Assembly (NCBI GenBank): GCA_000231825.2
Contig: JH720293.1
Location: 744,001 to 808,000 of the forward strand
DNA length: 64,000 nt
Source of the DNA: Tetrahymena elliotti 4EA
Taxonomy: Eukaryota > Ciliophora > Oligohymenophorea > Hymenostomatida > Tetrahymenidae
Direction of reading: 5' to 3'
In this document: one piece after another, positions 53,269-64,000 of the stretch
Position numbering within the stretch: position 1 is the stretch's first letter
How the letters are laid out: each line of letters opens with the position of its first letter
Notes under the pieces: generated by a model
Database searches by the model: none
Told to the model about the DNA's origin: nothing
What the model saw: only the letters and a program-made list of their open reading frames with translations
Translations under genes and position numbers: made by a program

Positions 53269-55145
53269 ATGGATAGGGATTACAAATCAGAGATTCCATA
53301 GATGGATTCTTAAAGCATTTTCAATTTATTCTTAAAAATTGATATTTAAGACACTGAAGAATATAAAGAAATATTTTCTTTGATTTGGAAATAGCTTAGA
53401 CTTTTGGTTACAAAGAGATAGTATTAGGTAGCATAATTTTCATCTCTACATTAATAATAATCTAACGAAATATTAATAAATAGGAAGAAGTTGGGAGCTT
53501 TCTTAAATAAGATAATTCCATGAAATCTATCTTATAGAAGATAATTGATTTAAATGAAGCACACATTTTCCATTAAAGCAATATTGATAGCTTCTTCTTT
53601 TAGTTCATGGCAAATTTTATTACTGGAAATGATCAAAATTAGGTAAATAAATATTAACTTTTTATTCTACAGTATAAATATTAATAAATTTATATAGGCT
53701 TTTATGGTACAAGAAATCTTCAACAAAGATGAAATTTACCTTGTCCTTTTTAAAAAAATCTATGATCCTTTTAGCTTTAGTGACTTCAAACTTAGAAAGT
53801 TTATTTGTACTTTTTTGTTTAACTTTTTGAAATCTTAGAAAGTAGAAGTGATTTTGAAAAATATTTTGAACAGCATATCAGTAAATAATAAACATTTAAA
53901 TACTATTTTTTATTCATCACTTTATTCTAAATATAGTTTTAGCACATCTTAAAGGGAGTTATTATAGAGTTTTTTGATAATAAAGATGAAAGTGATATCT
54001 AGATTGAAGATTCAGCCACTGTTTAAATATAGGCTTAGTCTTAAGAAGTCTAAGTTATTTATTGGATTTTGTTATTAATTTCTCACCTCTTTAATATAAG
54101 CTAAAATTAATAATTCAGTTTAGTTTAATATTTTGAACTTCTATTTGTTTCTGATGAAGGAGTTAATGTAGAGTAAAAAGATGGAGAATATTAATTCAAA
54201 TGTAAAGGAAAACAGTATAACATATTTGAGCTAGTTTCGAATACCACCTTTGAAAAGTTTTAATTGTTTTTATACCATATCTCATAAAAGTTTATTGATG
54301 AAAAAGTAAATAATTCTTTTGTTAAAGGATTAGAACCTACTATTATTGATGTAAGATGCTAGTATGTAAATAAAAAAGATTATTAGTTCCAATTAAATAT
54401 ATACGATTTGGAGTATTTGACATAGCAATTTAAAGATATACATTCTAGCTTATCTAGCTTACTAGAAGCAAAAAAAGCTTATGAAGTAGTAGATGTTTAA
54501 GATTTAGATGAGGAAGAAAAGCTATTGTTCACTAATCATTTAGTATCAATCCATGATAAAATTAGAATATTTTGTAACCTCACTTTTTTAGGTGCATACA
54601 ATAGCTAAGTTTAGAAAAAAATGTTTGATAATGGACTTTTTGAGGAAATTTTAAAACTCAATTAGAATTTATAAAAATTAAATAGCCTTAGTTTTGATCG
54701 CTCATAGGCTCTTATCAACAATAAAAAATAATGCTTAAATTACTTTTCAGCAGATAGCTATTAAGATATCTTTTCTAACATTATGAGACTTTTAAGTAAT
54801 ATTGTTCATATTAACAGAGAAGCATAAGATTTTATTATGAATAATGGATATTTGATAAGCTGCTTAAATCAAACATATATGGATGAAACAAATCCTTTAT
54901 AAAGAGAATGGTCTGTCATGCTGATTCGTAATTTATGTGATAGTAACGATGAAATGTAATCAGCTATATCCAATTTAAAAATGTTTGAATTTAGTGATAG
55001 AACTAAAGAAATATTGTAGAAATATTAAGCAAAAAAAGAGGAACTGGAATAAATAAGATAGTCAATGAAAGATGGAACTTTGCAAAAAGAGCTAACTAAA
55101 ATTTCTGAAGACAAAAAGAATGAAGATTTTGATGATTTCATTTGA
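53269..55145 (+). CDS. ATXN10: Ataxin-10-like protein
   Basis: Armadillo-type helical repeat protein, about 530-560 residues. In animals ataxin-10 works in cytokinesis and at the ciliary base. Starts MDRDYKSEIPQMDSQSIFNL. The solenoid part includes LQKIIDLNEAHIFHQSNIDS, FNKDEIYLVLFKKIYDPFSF and LVSIHDKIRIFCNLTFLGAY. The diagnostic C-terminal Atx10 homology region reads NIMRLLSNIVHINREAQDFI, then NNGYLISCLNQTYMDETNPL followed by QREWSVMLIRNLCDSNDEMQ, matching the family pattern: NLC(Y/F)..(K/R)..QD.(V/I)...GG(I/L).L(I/V)L..C.(I/M)D..NP(F/L).(R)EWA...IRNL.E.N..NQ. The tail is acidic (KKNEDFDDFI-TGA). Introns occur near 53395-53475, 53640-53697, 53880-53950 and 54050-54100. The C-terminal match is strong; the N-terminal half is diverged. 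Confidence 0.82.
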
Positions 55146-55802
55146 TTTCTCATTTTTATTTTAATTTGAAAATAATTTTTCATATTTTATGAATCAATCA
55201 ATAAAAAATCTAATTTAATTTAGGCGTATTTATTTAATTTATAATAAAATTATTCAAAAACTGTTTAGAAAAAGTATTGTTGTTTTAAAATTTTTTTAAT
55301 TAAGTCTATTTACTTTTTTTATGTAAATGATTCTATAAAAAATACTAGAAAACTTTTTGGAAAGAGCATGAAATAAAATATTTAGTTTTTATTTTAATTA
55401 AAAAAATCATTTTTAATCTTCTTATGAATCGTCTTAAAAATGTTTATTTAATTTAATTTGAAACTATCCAATAAAAATTACATATATAACTGTTTAGAAA
55501 AAAAAAAATGTTTATTTCACTTTCATTTTAGAAATGTGTTTCATTGATTTCATTTATTCTTATATGTATGCAAGAAATAATTCTTTTTTGAATAATTATA
55601 ACTTTTCTTTCTTGATAATAAATCAGTATATTATTGCAATAAATTAATATTTATTAAAGAATAAGTTAGTAAAATAAGTATTTGTTCTAGCAAACAAAAA
55701 CAGCTTTCAATCTTAAAATTTTTTTAAAGCAGCCATATTAAAGAATAGATCACTAAATACTCAAATAATTTTAAGCACTCATTAGTAAAAGTTTCATAAA
55801 AA
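55146..55802. other. AT-rich intergenic spacer
   Basis: About 660 bp between two co-directional genes. A/T-rich with repeated GTTTAG/AAAAAT words around 55260 and 55490. No coding frame or RNA gene is supported. Confidence 0.45.
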
Positions 55803-57348
55803 ATGTCTGAAAAGCAAATCCCTTCTAAAAATGCAAGCTAAATTGACAACAATAGCAAGCCTAAAGATTCATAGAATTAATCATAATAAGATATCCATTC
55901 AAATAGTTAGCTGAATAAAAATGAAAATTCTCAAATTCTATAACAAAACGAAGACAAAGGTGAGAAGTAGTAATCATAAGGAAATATATCATAAGAAAAT
56001 TTAGAGCATTAAAACTAGGAAAAGTAATAGAGCCATCATGATAGCTAGATAAGCGTACATGCTCATTAAAATGAAGATGGACATTTAAGAGAAGATGCTC
56101 ATGATTATAGAGATGAAAATTAAAAAGAAACTGATCATCATCATTTAAAAGATCATTAAAACGACTTCAATTAGGATGAAGGTAGCTAAAAAAAAACTCT
56201 AGGGTAGTCGGCTAGTAAATATGGCAGCGTAGAATAAAAGAGTGGCACAATTACAAATTACTACTAAGTTAGAAAAGAAAGAAAATAGGCTGAAGTTAAT
56301 ACTCAATCTTTAGCCAATAGAATTTCTTTGCTCAAATAAGAAGAAGTTAGAACCTTAAAAAAAATAGAAGAAACTCGTAAGAAGGCAATGGAAATTTACT
56401 ACCTAAAACTTAAAAACTAAAAAAAGTAGCAAACAGTAATATTTTGTTTTTATTTTTAACTTCTTTAAAGACAAAAAGAATAAAATGTGTTGAAAATATA
56501 AAAAAAAATTTGAAACAGTACAAAATTTTTTTAATTTATTTGACATCTTTTTCTTTTAAAATTATTTAATGTTTTATTTATTGTTGTAGAAAGTAGAATA
56601 ACAGTAAAGAGAGCTTGCTAAAAAGAGAGAAAGAGTTTCATAATTAAGAGCTACAAGTATGGAATCTAAATAAACCAATAAGGAAATGTATAAGTCTTCG
56701 AAAATCTCAAATGTAGAAAAAATGAAAGAATTAAAGCTTTAAAATGAGAAGAAAATTAAAGAAAAGAAAGACATAATTATGAATAAAGCAAAAGAGAAAT
56801 ATGAAACCATCAAATAATAAAGAGAAAATAGATAATAAAAAATAAAAGAATTTTAAGATTACAAGAAAGATAACATCAAAAAGGAGATTGAGGAAAAGAC
56901 TACACAAGAAGATAGAGTTAAAGAGTAAAAAATAAGAGAAATGAAGAGAATGGAAATGCTTGAAATGGATATTATTTAAAGACTTTAATCTACTTAGATG
57001 ATGTAAAAGCATGCTTACGAAGAGCTTGAAAGCGCTTTACTTTTGTCAACTGAAGAATTCTATGATAAATATTTAAAAAGGGAACTAAACAAATAAGAAG
57101 AGTAATCACTTGAACACACTGAAGAAAAACAATAGAATTAAGATTAGTAAAATAAAGAAGGAGAAAATAATAATGATGATTAGTCCTCTCACTCTTAAAT
57201 GCAAAAATCTTCAAGCTAGCCTCACATTTCTTAAGAGAAATTATAGCACAAAGAAGAACACAATGAAAAATAGGGAAATGAATCTGATAGAAATTAATCT
57301 CTACACTCTAATCAAAATACTTCCCAACAAAATCTTAACTAGTAATGA
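55803..57348 (+). CDS. Charged coiled-coil protein, unrecognised
   Basis: Two exons (55803-56435, 56590-57348; 154-nt intron rejoining KKQQT|KVEQQQREL) give 463 residues. The first ~140 are highly hydrophilic and rich in Gln, Asn and His (QISVHAHQNEDGHLREDAHD; KETDHHHLKDHQNDFNQDEG). The His clusters could bind metal, but nothing else supports that. From about 175 to 390 the protein is continuous charged helix and coiled coil (NRISLLKQEEVRTLKKIEET; SNVEKMKELKLQNEKKIKEK; KKEIEEKTTQEDRVKEQKIR). The tail returns to Gln/Ser/Asn-rich disorder and ends NTSQQNLNQQ-TGA. Start is MSEKQIPSKNASQIDNNSKP. No family recognised; the design is like many ciliate cytoskeletal or ciliary accessory proteins. The gene model is confident. 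Confidence 0.8.
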
Positions 57349-58278
57349 GTATCTAGTTATGTTAACTATTTTCAAAATTTTTATATTTCATTTATTATAT
57401 TCTCAAAAGAAAGTTTCTACAAATGTTTCTAAATTATTCTTTTATAATAACTTTAAATATTTTATTTAATTATGTTAAAATACTATCTTTTTTTAATTCT
57501 AAATTAATTAATAACAATTCTTCATTTTTCATCATATTTCAATATTTTCAAATTTATTTTTTCTCTTTTTTTTGAAAAAATTTGAAATATTTTTAAACAC
57601 TTCTTCAGAGTTTTTAGAATTTAAAAATAACATTCTTACTTTATTCAAATAGTTGAAATAATCTAAGATAATTACTTATCAAAAAAAGATATATTTGTAA
57701 AAATTACAGTTTGACTATTTATAAGATGTATTTTTTATTTCTTTCTCTTTGTTTATTTCAATTCTTAGGTTGATTATTTTAATCAATTTTTCATCTTCAT
57801 CTTCCAATTTCTATCGTAGTAAAATCTAAGAATTCATTTAGAAAGTTTAAAGAGTTTATAAGCTCTGCATTTATAATCTTTTATGAATTTGGTTTAAGAA
57901 AGAAGCATTTTTAATAAAATTTAAATGTCTAATTTAAAATAAAATTAATAACTTCCGGTATTGGCTTGCATCATTTGCTTGCTAGAATTTATTCAAATAC
58001 ATTTAAGAAAGAAGAGTGAAATATTTGACATAAATACTGCTAAAATCCTTAGGGAAAATTATTTTTATTACTATATTTGCTTTTTTGGATGAAAGTAGAA
58101 ACAATTTTTTTAAAAACTAAATTTTTTTTGAGAAGCATTTATTGTATTTAAGTATATTTTATTTTATCAACAAATTTTGATTATTTATCTGATATAAGAT
58201 TTGAGATGAGATAATAGATAGTTCATCAAAAATTTCTCTCAATAAAAAAAGAAACCAAAAAAACAAACATAAACCAAA
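57349..58278. other. Intergenic region holding a decayed gene fragment
   Basis: About 930 bp upstream of the RRM gene. Most is A/T-rich spacer and the RRM gene's promoter. Within it, 57700-58020 resembles part of the downstream minus-strand coiled-coil gene and is listed separately. No intact reading frame. Confidence 0.5.
57700..58020 (-). pseudogene. Relic partial copy of the coiled-coil gene at 59433-63107
   Basis: The plus-strand text at about 57725-57815 closely follows that at about 60370-60461. Both share a TATTTTTTATTTCTTTCT-type stretch, then TTTATTTCA, then CAATTTTTCATCTTCATCTTCC (here) versus CAACTTTTTATCTTCATCTTCC (there), then CAATTTCTAT. Weaker similarity continues: a TAAGAxATCATT-like patch, an AACTTATAAxCTC/TTAGCTTTGCATT patch and a TTAAGAAxGAAGAG patch at about 58000 and 60680. 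In the intact gene this is coding on the minus strand. Here the frame is broken by indels, so it is read as a decayed duplicate. Alignment was by eye; A/T bias inflates similarity, but the GC-containing ATCTTCATCTTCC block is convincing. Confidence 0.5.
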
Positions 58279-59392
58279 ATGGACCAACAGGCCTACATTT
58301 CACCCCAACAAGCAACTGAAGATTAGAGCATCCTTTTAATCCAATTTCTCCACAAATATGTTACAAAGGAACTTATTTTCTTGGAGTTCAAGAAATTTGG
58401 TACCATCAAGTCTTTTAAGCGCTTCGTTAAGACCAAAAGCGCCATTATTTAATTTTCTAGCCCATAGTCCAGAAGAAGTAAAGGCAGCAAAGTTATCTCT
58501 CAATCATAAAAAGCTTTTGGACAAGGAAATCAATATTATTGACTATCAAAATAAGGAAGAACTTAAGCAAAAGAAATAGTTTACCTTATTCATCTACGAC
58601 GCTCCTTAAGATCTTGAAACCAACAAATTACATAGTTTCATGTCTTATTTAGTTAAATTACCTCTGTCATACTCAAAAAGGATGAAAAAAACAAGAATTT
58701 GGGTTATGGTTAAGTTCAATTCGAAACTGAAGAAGCCTACAACGAAATTTTAAAGGAACACGATTAAAATGGTAAGATTACTCTCTTCAACTCAGATATA
58801 ACTTTCAATGTCAAAAAGCTTGACATTAGCAATAAAATTAAGACCAATAATATTGCTATCCTTGGTTTATTCGAAAATGAAATCCCTGCTGAAGAAAAAG
58901 AAGCTAAGACTTAATTCATTAATTCTGTTTTTGAATAAGTTAAGAATTAGCTTGCAATTACCAACTTTAGTTTTTATACTGAATACAACGAAAACAAGAA
59001 AAATTTCTGGGTCAAGGTATCTTTCTAATACTAAGATGATGAAAATGAACAAAATATTTATCAAGTTGTTAAAGAAGCAGTTTAAAAAAATTTCTAATTT
59101 TAAAATGCTTCAAGCAAGGGACCTATTATTAAGTTCAAGCCCAATAAAATAGCCTAATAATAAAAATAATAGTAATAAGAAAAATGTTACTAAGAAATAA
59201 AAAATACTTCAAAGCCAAAATTCTTACAGAAAGAAAGTGGGGAAATTAATTATTTTAGATCAAATCCACAAAAATAAAATAATAATAAAAACATAAATAT
59301 AAATAGTAATAACAATTATAATAACAATAAAAATAATAATAATAATTATTACAATGGTTTCAATAAGAATAAATAATAAAAAAAATATTTGA
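58279..59392 (+). CDS. Poly(A)-binding-protein-like RRM gene broken by two compensating frameshifts
   Basis: Frame 1 starts MDQQAYISPQQATEDQSILL and gives RRM1 up to SAIIQFSS. At 58454-58467 two near-identical 7-mers, TAGCCCA and TAGTCCA, stand in tandem; the extra seven bases shift the frame, so the RRM continues as SPEEVKAAKLSLNHKKLLDK and FTLFIYDAPQDLETNKLHSF one frame over. Near 58646-58651 a missing base (TATTTAGT where MSYF-S- needs one more T) shifts it back: ITSVILKKDEKNKNLGYGQV, QFETEEAYNEI, then a third RRM-like unit (NNIAILGLFENEIPAEEKEA). A Gln/Asn-rich tail follows. Uncorrected, frame 1 stops at TGA 58540-58542 after 87 codons. The 3' end is unclear: either a further slip at the A-run 59378-59385 giving TGA at 59390, or read-through into the opposite gene. 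Tandem RRMs with RNP motifs LLIQFL, LGYGQVQF suggest PABP-like RNA binding. Could be a pseudogene, an assembly error or real shifting. Confidence 0.6.
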
Positions 59393-59432
59393 TTGAAAGG
59401 CTTGGCAGATATTTAAAATTTAAAAATTTGGA

Positions 59433-62400
59433 TCATAAATACTTTGAGGAGAAATTTAATGTAGTTGAACTGAGTTAGTTTATTTCATTTTTTTCCTACC
59501 TATTTTAGTTTGAAAAGTGTACACTTTTTCTGTTTTTCTTATAATTAGTATCTCTAGGATTAGTTCTTTATGTATGCAATTAATCTAAATGGGTTTATTT
59601 AATAAATATTTAAAATGGGTCTGTAAAATATGCTTGATTTAAAGAACTTTTACTTCCTATTTAATTCGGAGTTTCTTGCAGAATTTTAAATCTATTTATA
59701 ACTAATTCTTTTTACTTGTCTATTTGTAAGGGATTTTTAGGTTTTTATTTTTCATTTTCTTTAGAAGATTCAATACTTGTAATCAGGTGTTTTTCTATTT
59801 TAAAATTTGTTTCTTTTTATTAGAGCATGAAATCAATTTTTTATTAATTATTTTTACTGCAAATATATTCCTAAAAATTGAAGGTTTTGCTGGCTACTGA
59901 TTTCATAAGAATGTCATTTCTTTTTCTAATAAATTTATTATACCAATCGATTCCCTCTTAAAAACCATACATAAGTATAAATATTTTCTTTACATTTAAT
60001 AATCTATCTTCTGCAGTAATATTATTATATTTTTTAATAAGTCTTTCCAATTCTTATTCTTTTAGATTATTTATGTTATCTTAAATATTTAATATTTACT
60101 CCTAAATTCTTTTATTATACTCTAATATTGATAATGACCCTCTTTTTAAATTTTAGAGGAAAAAATAATTATCGTCATCTTCCTTTAACTTATTATGAAC
60201 ACTAAGACCCTAAGAATCTCTTTCTTTTTGTATATTTTGATTAGCTTTTAGAAATGATGATGAATTGTTATTTTAATCTACTTAATCTTGAGGTAAATAG
60301 TTTTAAGAAAGTAATTGGACATATTCTTAGCTTTAGTTTTAAATTTGAAGAGTATTCTTAGATATGTTCGATAATTTATTTTTTATTTCTTTCTTGTGGT
60401 TTATTTCATTACCTATCATCATTTTAAGCAACTTTTTATCTTCATCTTCCCAATTTCTATTAGAAACTAAATTTTAAGATATCATTGATTAAGAAAGTGC
60501 AGGGGAGCTACCTTAGACTATGTGTTTCATAATTTTATTATTCATTTTAATTTCAATTTGACTTTACAAATCTTGTTAAAATGGCTTCTTTTGTTAAACT
60601 AAATTTATAGAAGATTATAAATGTGGAGAACTTATAAACTCTTATTAGCTTTGCATTAATTTATTTAATTATATTTAAGAATGAAGAGAGTTTTTAGTAC
60701 TCTTAGATACTATTTGTAGTTCTTCTTAAAGTTTTTCTTGGTTTATACTTAGTCTCTAAAGTTTTTTAACAAAGTGAATATTTTCCTAATCAAAATAATT
60801 AGGAAGCATTTTTTCGTCAATTTCTTCATCTATTTCCTTCATATACTTTAAAAAAGAATTAAATTATTTTTAGAAAATTTATTTAAAAAAACCTACCTCT
60901 ATTAGTTTAATTATTGATATTTATGATTTATTTTATTGAAGCAATGAAAGATAGTAATTTTTTAGCTGCTTTTTTTTAGTTAGTTTGGAATTCTTGAGAA
61001 TACTCAGTTCTTCTTGGAGAGAGTTAGTTGCAAATTGATTTTCTTTAAGCAACTCTTATAGTTACTTTATTTTATTACTTAGAGTCCTTTATCTTAGATC
61101 GAAATCAGTTTAAATATTTTTTTATTGTTCTTAAATTAAACTATTCAAATTCCCATATTGCCTTTGGGTTTTTTATAATTAATAAACATTTTTTCCTATT
61201 TAATTTATCTATGAAGGGTCTTATTCTTGTTCTGAAGGATTATTCTATCTACTCAATATTTAAAATTTTTAAATAGCGGCTTTTTCAATTTCAACTTTCA
61301 ATTTTGAATGTAATTCTTTTTTTTCTTCTTAGATTTAATTGACAATAGATTATAATTTATACGATTCTAAGCGACTGCTTTCTAAAATATCTTTTTTTTC
61401 TTTTATATCATTCACAGTTTACTTGTAATTATGTAGTAGCTACTACTATACTTATTCGTTTATTAAGGTACTTTCATAAGCGTCTTCTAAATTTTTGGTA
61501 AGTTATGCGCTTTATTTGACTTAATTCATAGCAAATTCCTTTTCTAATTGCTAGATGTATTACTCTGTTTTAGTTTGATTCTGAACTGCTCCACTTTTTT
61601 TATTATTTATTAAATTAAGGAATGAAGGAGTACCAGATTTAGCCCTTTTGATTTATTATATAAATTTAAAAGAATCTAAAGTCTTCTTTTAAAAATTTTC
61701 CATTTCATCTTTCACAATTTCTTATTGTTTTTAAAAGAATAGGCTTTACAAATTTTAAGGTCTTGAAATTCTTTCAGAAATAAATCCTTGATTTTATCTC
61801 TCATCATTTCCCCTTGGACTAGGAAGTCTTAATTAAAATTATTATTTTTACTTTTACTCATTTGAGCTATCTTGCATTGAGTTTTATTCTTTAAATGTAG
61901 ATAAAAATCTTTATCTTAATCCTTCAATATGTTCCTTATGAAGAGGTTCTATTTTTTTCTTCAGATTAAATAAAAATAGCTTTTCAATAACCATTTCATT
62001 TGTTTCAGATTAAATTTATTTCATGGTTTTCTTTGGCTGAGAAATTACTTTTATTTTATTCTGACTCTCTTGATTTTAACTGTCATAATTTTACTAAATC
62101 TAAAGAGAAGAGGACTTCTAATGAGAGATAAATTAATTTGTACCAGCTTCACTATCGTTTTAGTAATATTTTGATTTGACTTTTCTCTTCATTTGAGGTG
62201 ATGCTCCATTGGAAAGTAAATGTTTTTATTAATAATCATCTTATTAATTAATTTTTTAACTGTTTGAAGAGTTTGGTTCATAGTTATTTATAATACTATT
62301 TAAAATATTTTCATTTAATTGTGGCTCCTATTGAATGAAGTTTTCTTTAACATTTGAGTGCTTTTTATGTTATGTAGCAAAAATATTTTGTTTTGTATTA

Positions 62401-63107
62401 TCTATTTAAAACTAAATATCATTTGATATTGAATTTATTTGTTTGGAACCTTATATATCAATATTATTGTTCTGTATATTTTCTGATTGGTTTTTTATTT
62501 ATTTGCTATTTAAATTTTATGTAGATATTTATTTAAATATTCTTGAATTTCTTTTATTGGGAATCTCTTACGAAAAAAAACTCTAACCTTATGTACTGAA
62601 CATCTACTGAGAATAGTTTTTAATTCTTTTATTGTTTTCAAGCTCATTTTTCCACATGTCTAACTCTTCAAATATTTACTTTTAGTTAAAATCTAAAAAT
62701 ATTTATTGATCTTAGCTTAATTATTATCTTTATTATGGAGATAAGCTATTTTTACTAGATCTATCTTTTATCTTCTTATTCTATGTATTATTTTTAGTAT
62801 TTTCATTTTCTTAGATTATATTTTATCCTTATCTATTTTAAAGCTTTAACAAATCGTTGTTAAAGTTCTACATATTTTTTTTTTTTTGATTATCATTAAG
62901 CAAATTTTAGTTGCTAAATAAATTTGTTGAAAGAGGTTCATCCAATTCACCTAAAACCCTTATGTTTATAAGTTTATTTTGTGAATCTTGAATCAAATCT
63001 ACCCCATGCTATGTGAATTCCTCAACATCGTCAGAAAAAAATGCAATATTTTTTTTTTATTATTTATTTTGTATTTCTTTATTTTGCTTTTAAAGGGTCT
63101 TAAGCAT
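59433..63107 (-). CDS. Large Gln/Asn-rich coiled-coil protein, unrecognised
   Basis: A protein of roughly 1,150-1,200 residues that starts MLKTLQKQNKEIQNKQQKKN (63107; AT-rich leader upstream) and reads on through FFSDDVEEFTQHGVDLIQDS and KDRSSKNSLSPQQRQQLSQD. The first ~400 residues are low-complexity Gln/Asn/Ser/Lys. The middle (about 61950-60900) is helical coiled coil with many Glu/Lys/Gln. The C-terminal part, NNLKEQELERLIKKYNNITA then RGSLSILEYNKRIQEQILNI, leads to QKELVINRFKILQETPNQIG, SSLNQAYFTDPFQ and a last SSTTLNFSSKYL-TGA (59433-59435). At least one intron is seen near 60860-60900. Codon choice in 59440-59980 is clearly coding on this strand, so the opposite-strand extension of the RRM gene there is probably a shadow. 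No known domain. A decayed partial copy lies at 57700-58020. Confidence 0.72.
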
Positions 63108-63611
63108 AAATATGGAAATGGAAATATTCTTTGAACAAAAATGTGTCTAATAAAAATCGACTTGTTGAATCTTTAGAAAAACTTTGTTTATGATTTCGTT
63201 AATATATAAAATTATTTAAATTCAATTTTTCACTATTAAATAATTTAAAAGTAATTTCTAATTTAAATTCAACGACTGATTGATAAAAATTGGATCTCTA
63301 TTTATTTTTTAAATTATTTTATATAGAGAACACTCACTCAACGCATAATTAATACTTTGCTAATTTAGAGTAGCTATTTCAACATTTTTATTTAAAAATA
63401 AAATATAATAATTTTTGTTTTGCAAATTTATCCTACTAAAATATTTCAATTTACATTATTTAAATGAAATAAGTTCACAACACTAATTAAAGATATTAAT
63501 TTTTGATATTGTTTATTCTTTGTTAAAAGATATAAAAAATAGGTAGTCATTTGAACTTTAATGATGAATTTTTTTTAATATCTAGAAAAAAGGAGAGAAG
63601 AAAAAAGAAAG
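63108..63611. promoter_or_regulatory. Divergent promoter region
   Basis: About 500 bp of A/T-rich DNA between the starts of the coiled-coil gene (-) and the gene starting at 63612 (+). No coding frame or specific element is recognised. Confidence 0.4.
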
Positions 63612-64000
63612 ATGAATGTTTTAGAAAAATATTAACATTTGATCCAAATCTATTTAGACTTAATTAAAAGAATCGTTGAAAATTGTTCATTGGGAGATAG
63701 TATCCATCAATTAATTATTTTGCCTATTCTTTCTTAATTAAAGATATTAACTCATGCTTTTTCTCATTTATTAGTTAGAGTGAATATTAAGACATCAACA
63801 TTCAAAGTAAAAAAATAAATTTTAAATGTATTTTAAATGTTAAGATACTTTGGAATTAATAAGGCTCTGTTCTCTGTTATGTAGTTAAAACCTAAAAATT
63901 AAAATTGTTTTGTCTAATTAGATATTAAAGTAGAAAATTATTGGAAAAGGTCAGATTTACAAAATATAAATAAATAAGTCTAAAATAAATGATATATGTA
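63612..64000 (+). CDS. 5' end of an unrecognised gene (runs off the window end)
   Basis: A new frame begins MNVLEKYQHLIQIYLDLIKR and continues IVENCSLGDSIHQLIILPIL, SQLKILTHAFSHLLVRVNIK to about 63809, where GTAAAAAAATAAATTTTAAAT looks like an intron donor. In-frame TAA codons are read as Gln. The first ~65 residues are amphipathic helix with several Leu/Ile. Later exons within 63850-64000 are not clear. An A/G-rich, purine-biased stretch (GAAAAAAGAAAG) directly precedes the ATG, as for other starts here. No family can be named from this fragment. Confidence 0.5.

Noticed and set aside
57110..57469. 119-codon plus-strand frame
   Set aside because: Out-of-frame reading of the 3' end of the coiled-coil gene at 55803-57348, whose true frame ends at TGA 57346.

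Overview
This is a gene-dense, very AT-rich nuclear segment from an oligohymenophorean ciliate, most likely Tetrahymena or a close relative. Nearly every conserved reading frame runs through many in-frame TAA and TAG codons, read as Gln, and every gene whose end can be placed stops at TGA. Genes are cut by many short AT-rich GT..AG introns, mostly about 45 to 300 nt. These are longer than Paramecium introns and fit Tetrahymena. Genes are compact, uninterrupted by eliminated sequence, and separated by 0.2 to 2 kb of A/T-rich spacer, which suggests macronuclear DNA. No rRNA, tRNA, CRISPR array, operon or intact transposon was recognised.

Layout. 1-451 (-): 5' part of a 2-Cys peroxiredoxin. 1482-5251 (-): long coiled-coil protein. 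5852-6413 (-): Rpp20/Pop7-like RNase P/MRP protein. 6638-8142 (+): unrecognised protein with a weak resemblance to ADP-ribosylglycohydrolases. 8297-8732 (-): DPM2, regulator of dolichol-phosphate-mannose synthase. 9709-13859 (-): N-terminal-motor kinesin. 14830-17557 (+): DZIP1/DZIP1L-like ciliary zinc-finger protein. 18713-29546 (+): a 10.8-kb inositol-trisphosphate-receptor-type Ca2+ channel gene. 30588-34090 (-): AGC-family protein kinase. 34811-37009 (+): AAAP amino-acid transporter. 37691-39438 (+): EF-hand protein. 40158-40796 (-): Mpv17/PMP22 membrane protein. 42785-44303 (-): protein ending in a helix-turn-helix-like segment. 45293-47416 (+): intron-less Gln/Asn-rich protein. 47997-51931 (-): Vps54 of the GARP tether. 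51956-53087 (+): small orphan gene. 53269-55145 (+): ataxin-10-like protein. 55803-57348 (+): charged coiled-coil protein. 58279 to about 59390 (+): poly(A)-binding-protein-like RRM gene with two compensating frameshifts. 59433-63107 (-): large coiled-coil protein. 63612-64000 (+): 5' end of another gene.

The genes do not form one pathway. Cilia and the cytoskeleton are represented by the DZIP1-like protein, the kinesin and several coiled-coil proteins. Calcium signalling is represented by the IP3-receptor-type channel and the EF-hand protein. Membrane traffic and organelles are represented by Vps54, DPM2, Mpv17/PMP22 and the amino-acid transporter. The most unusual points are the altered pore motif of the IP3-receptor-like channel, the frame-broken RRM gene beside a decayed copy of part of its neighbour, and the orphan gene whose start codon is 24 bp from that of VPS54. 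Introns and 3' ends were read by eye, so exon borders are approximate unless stated.
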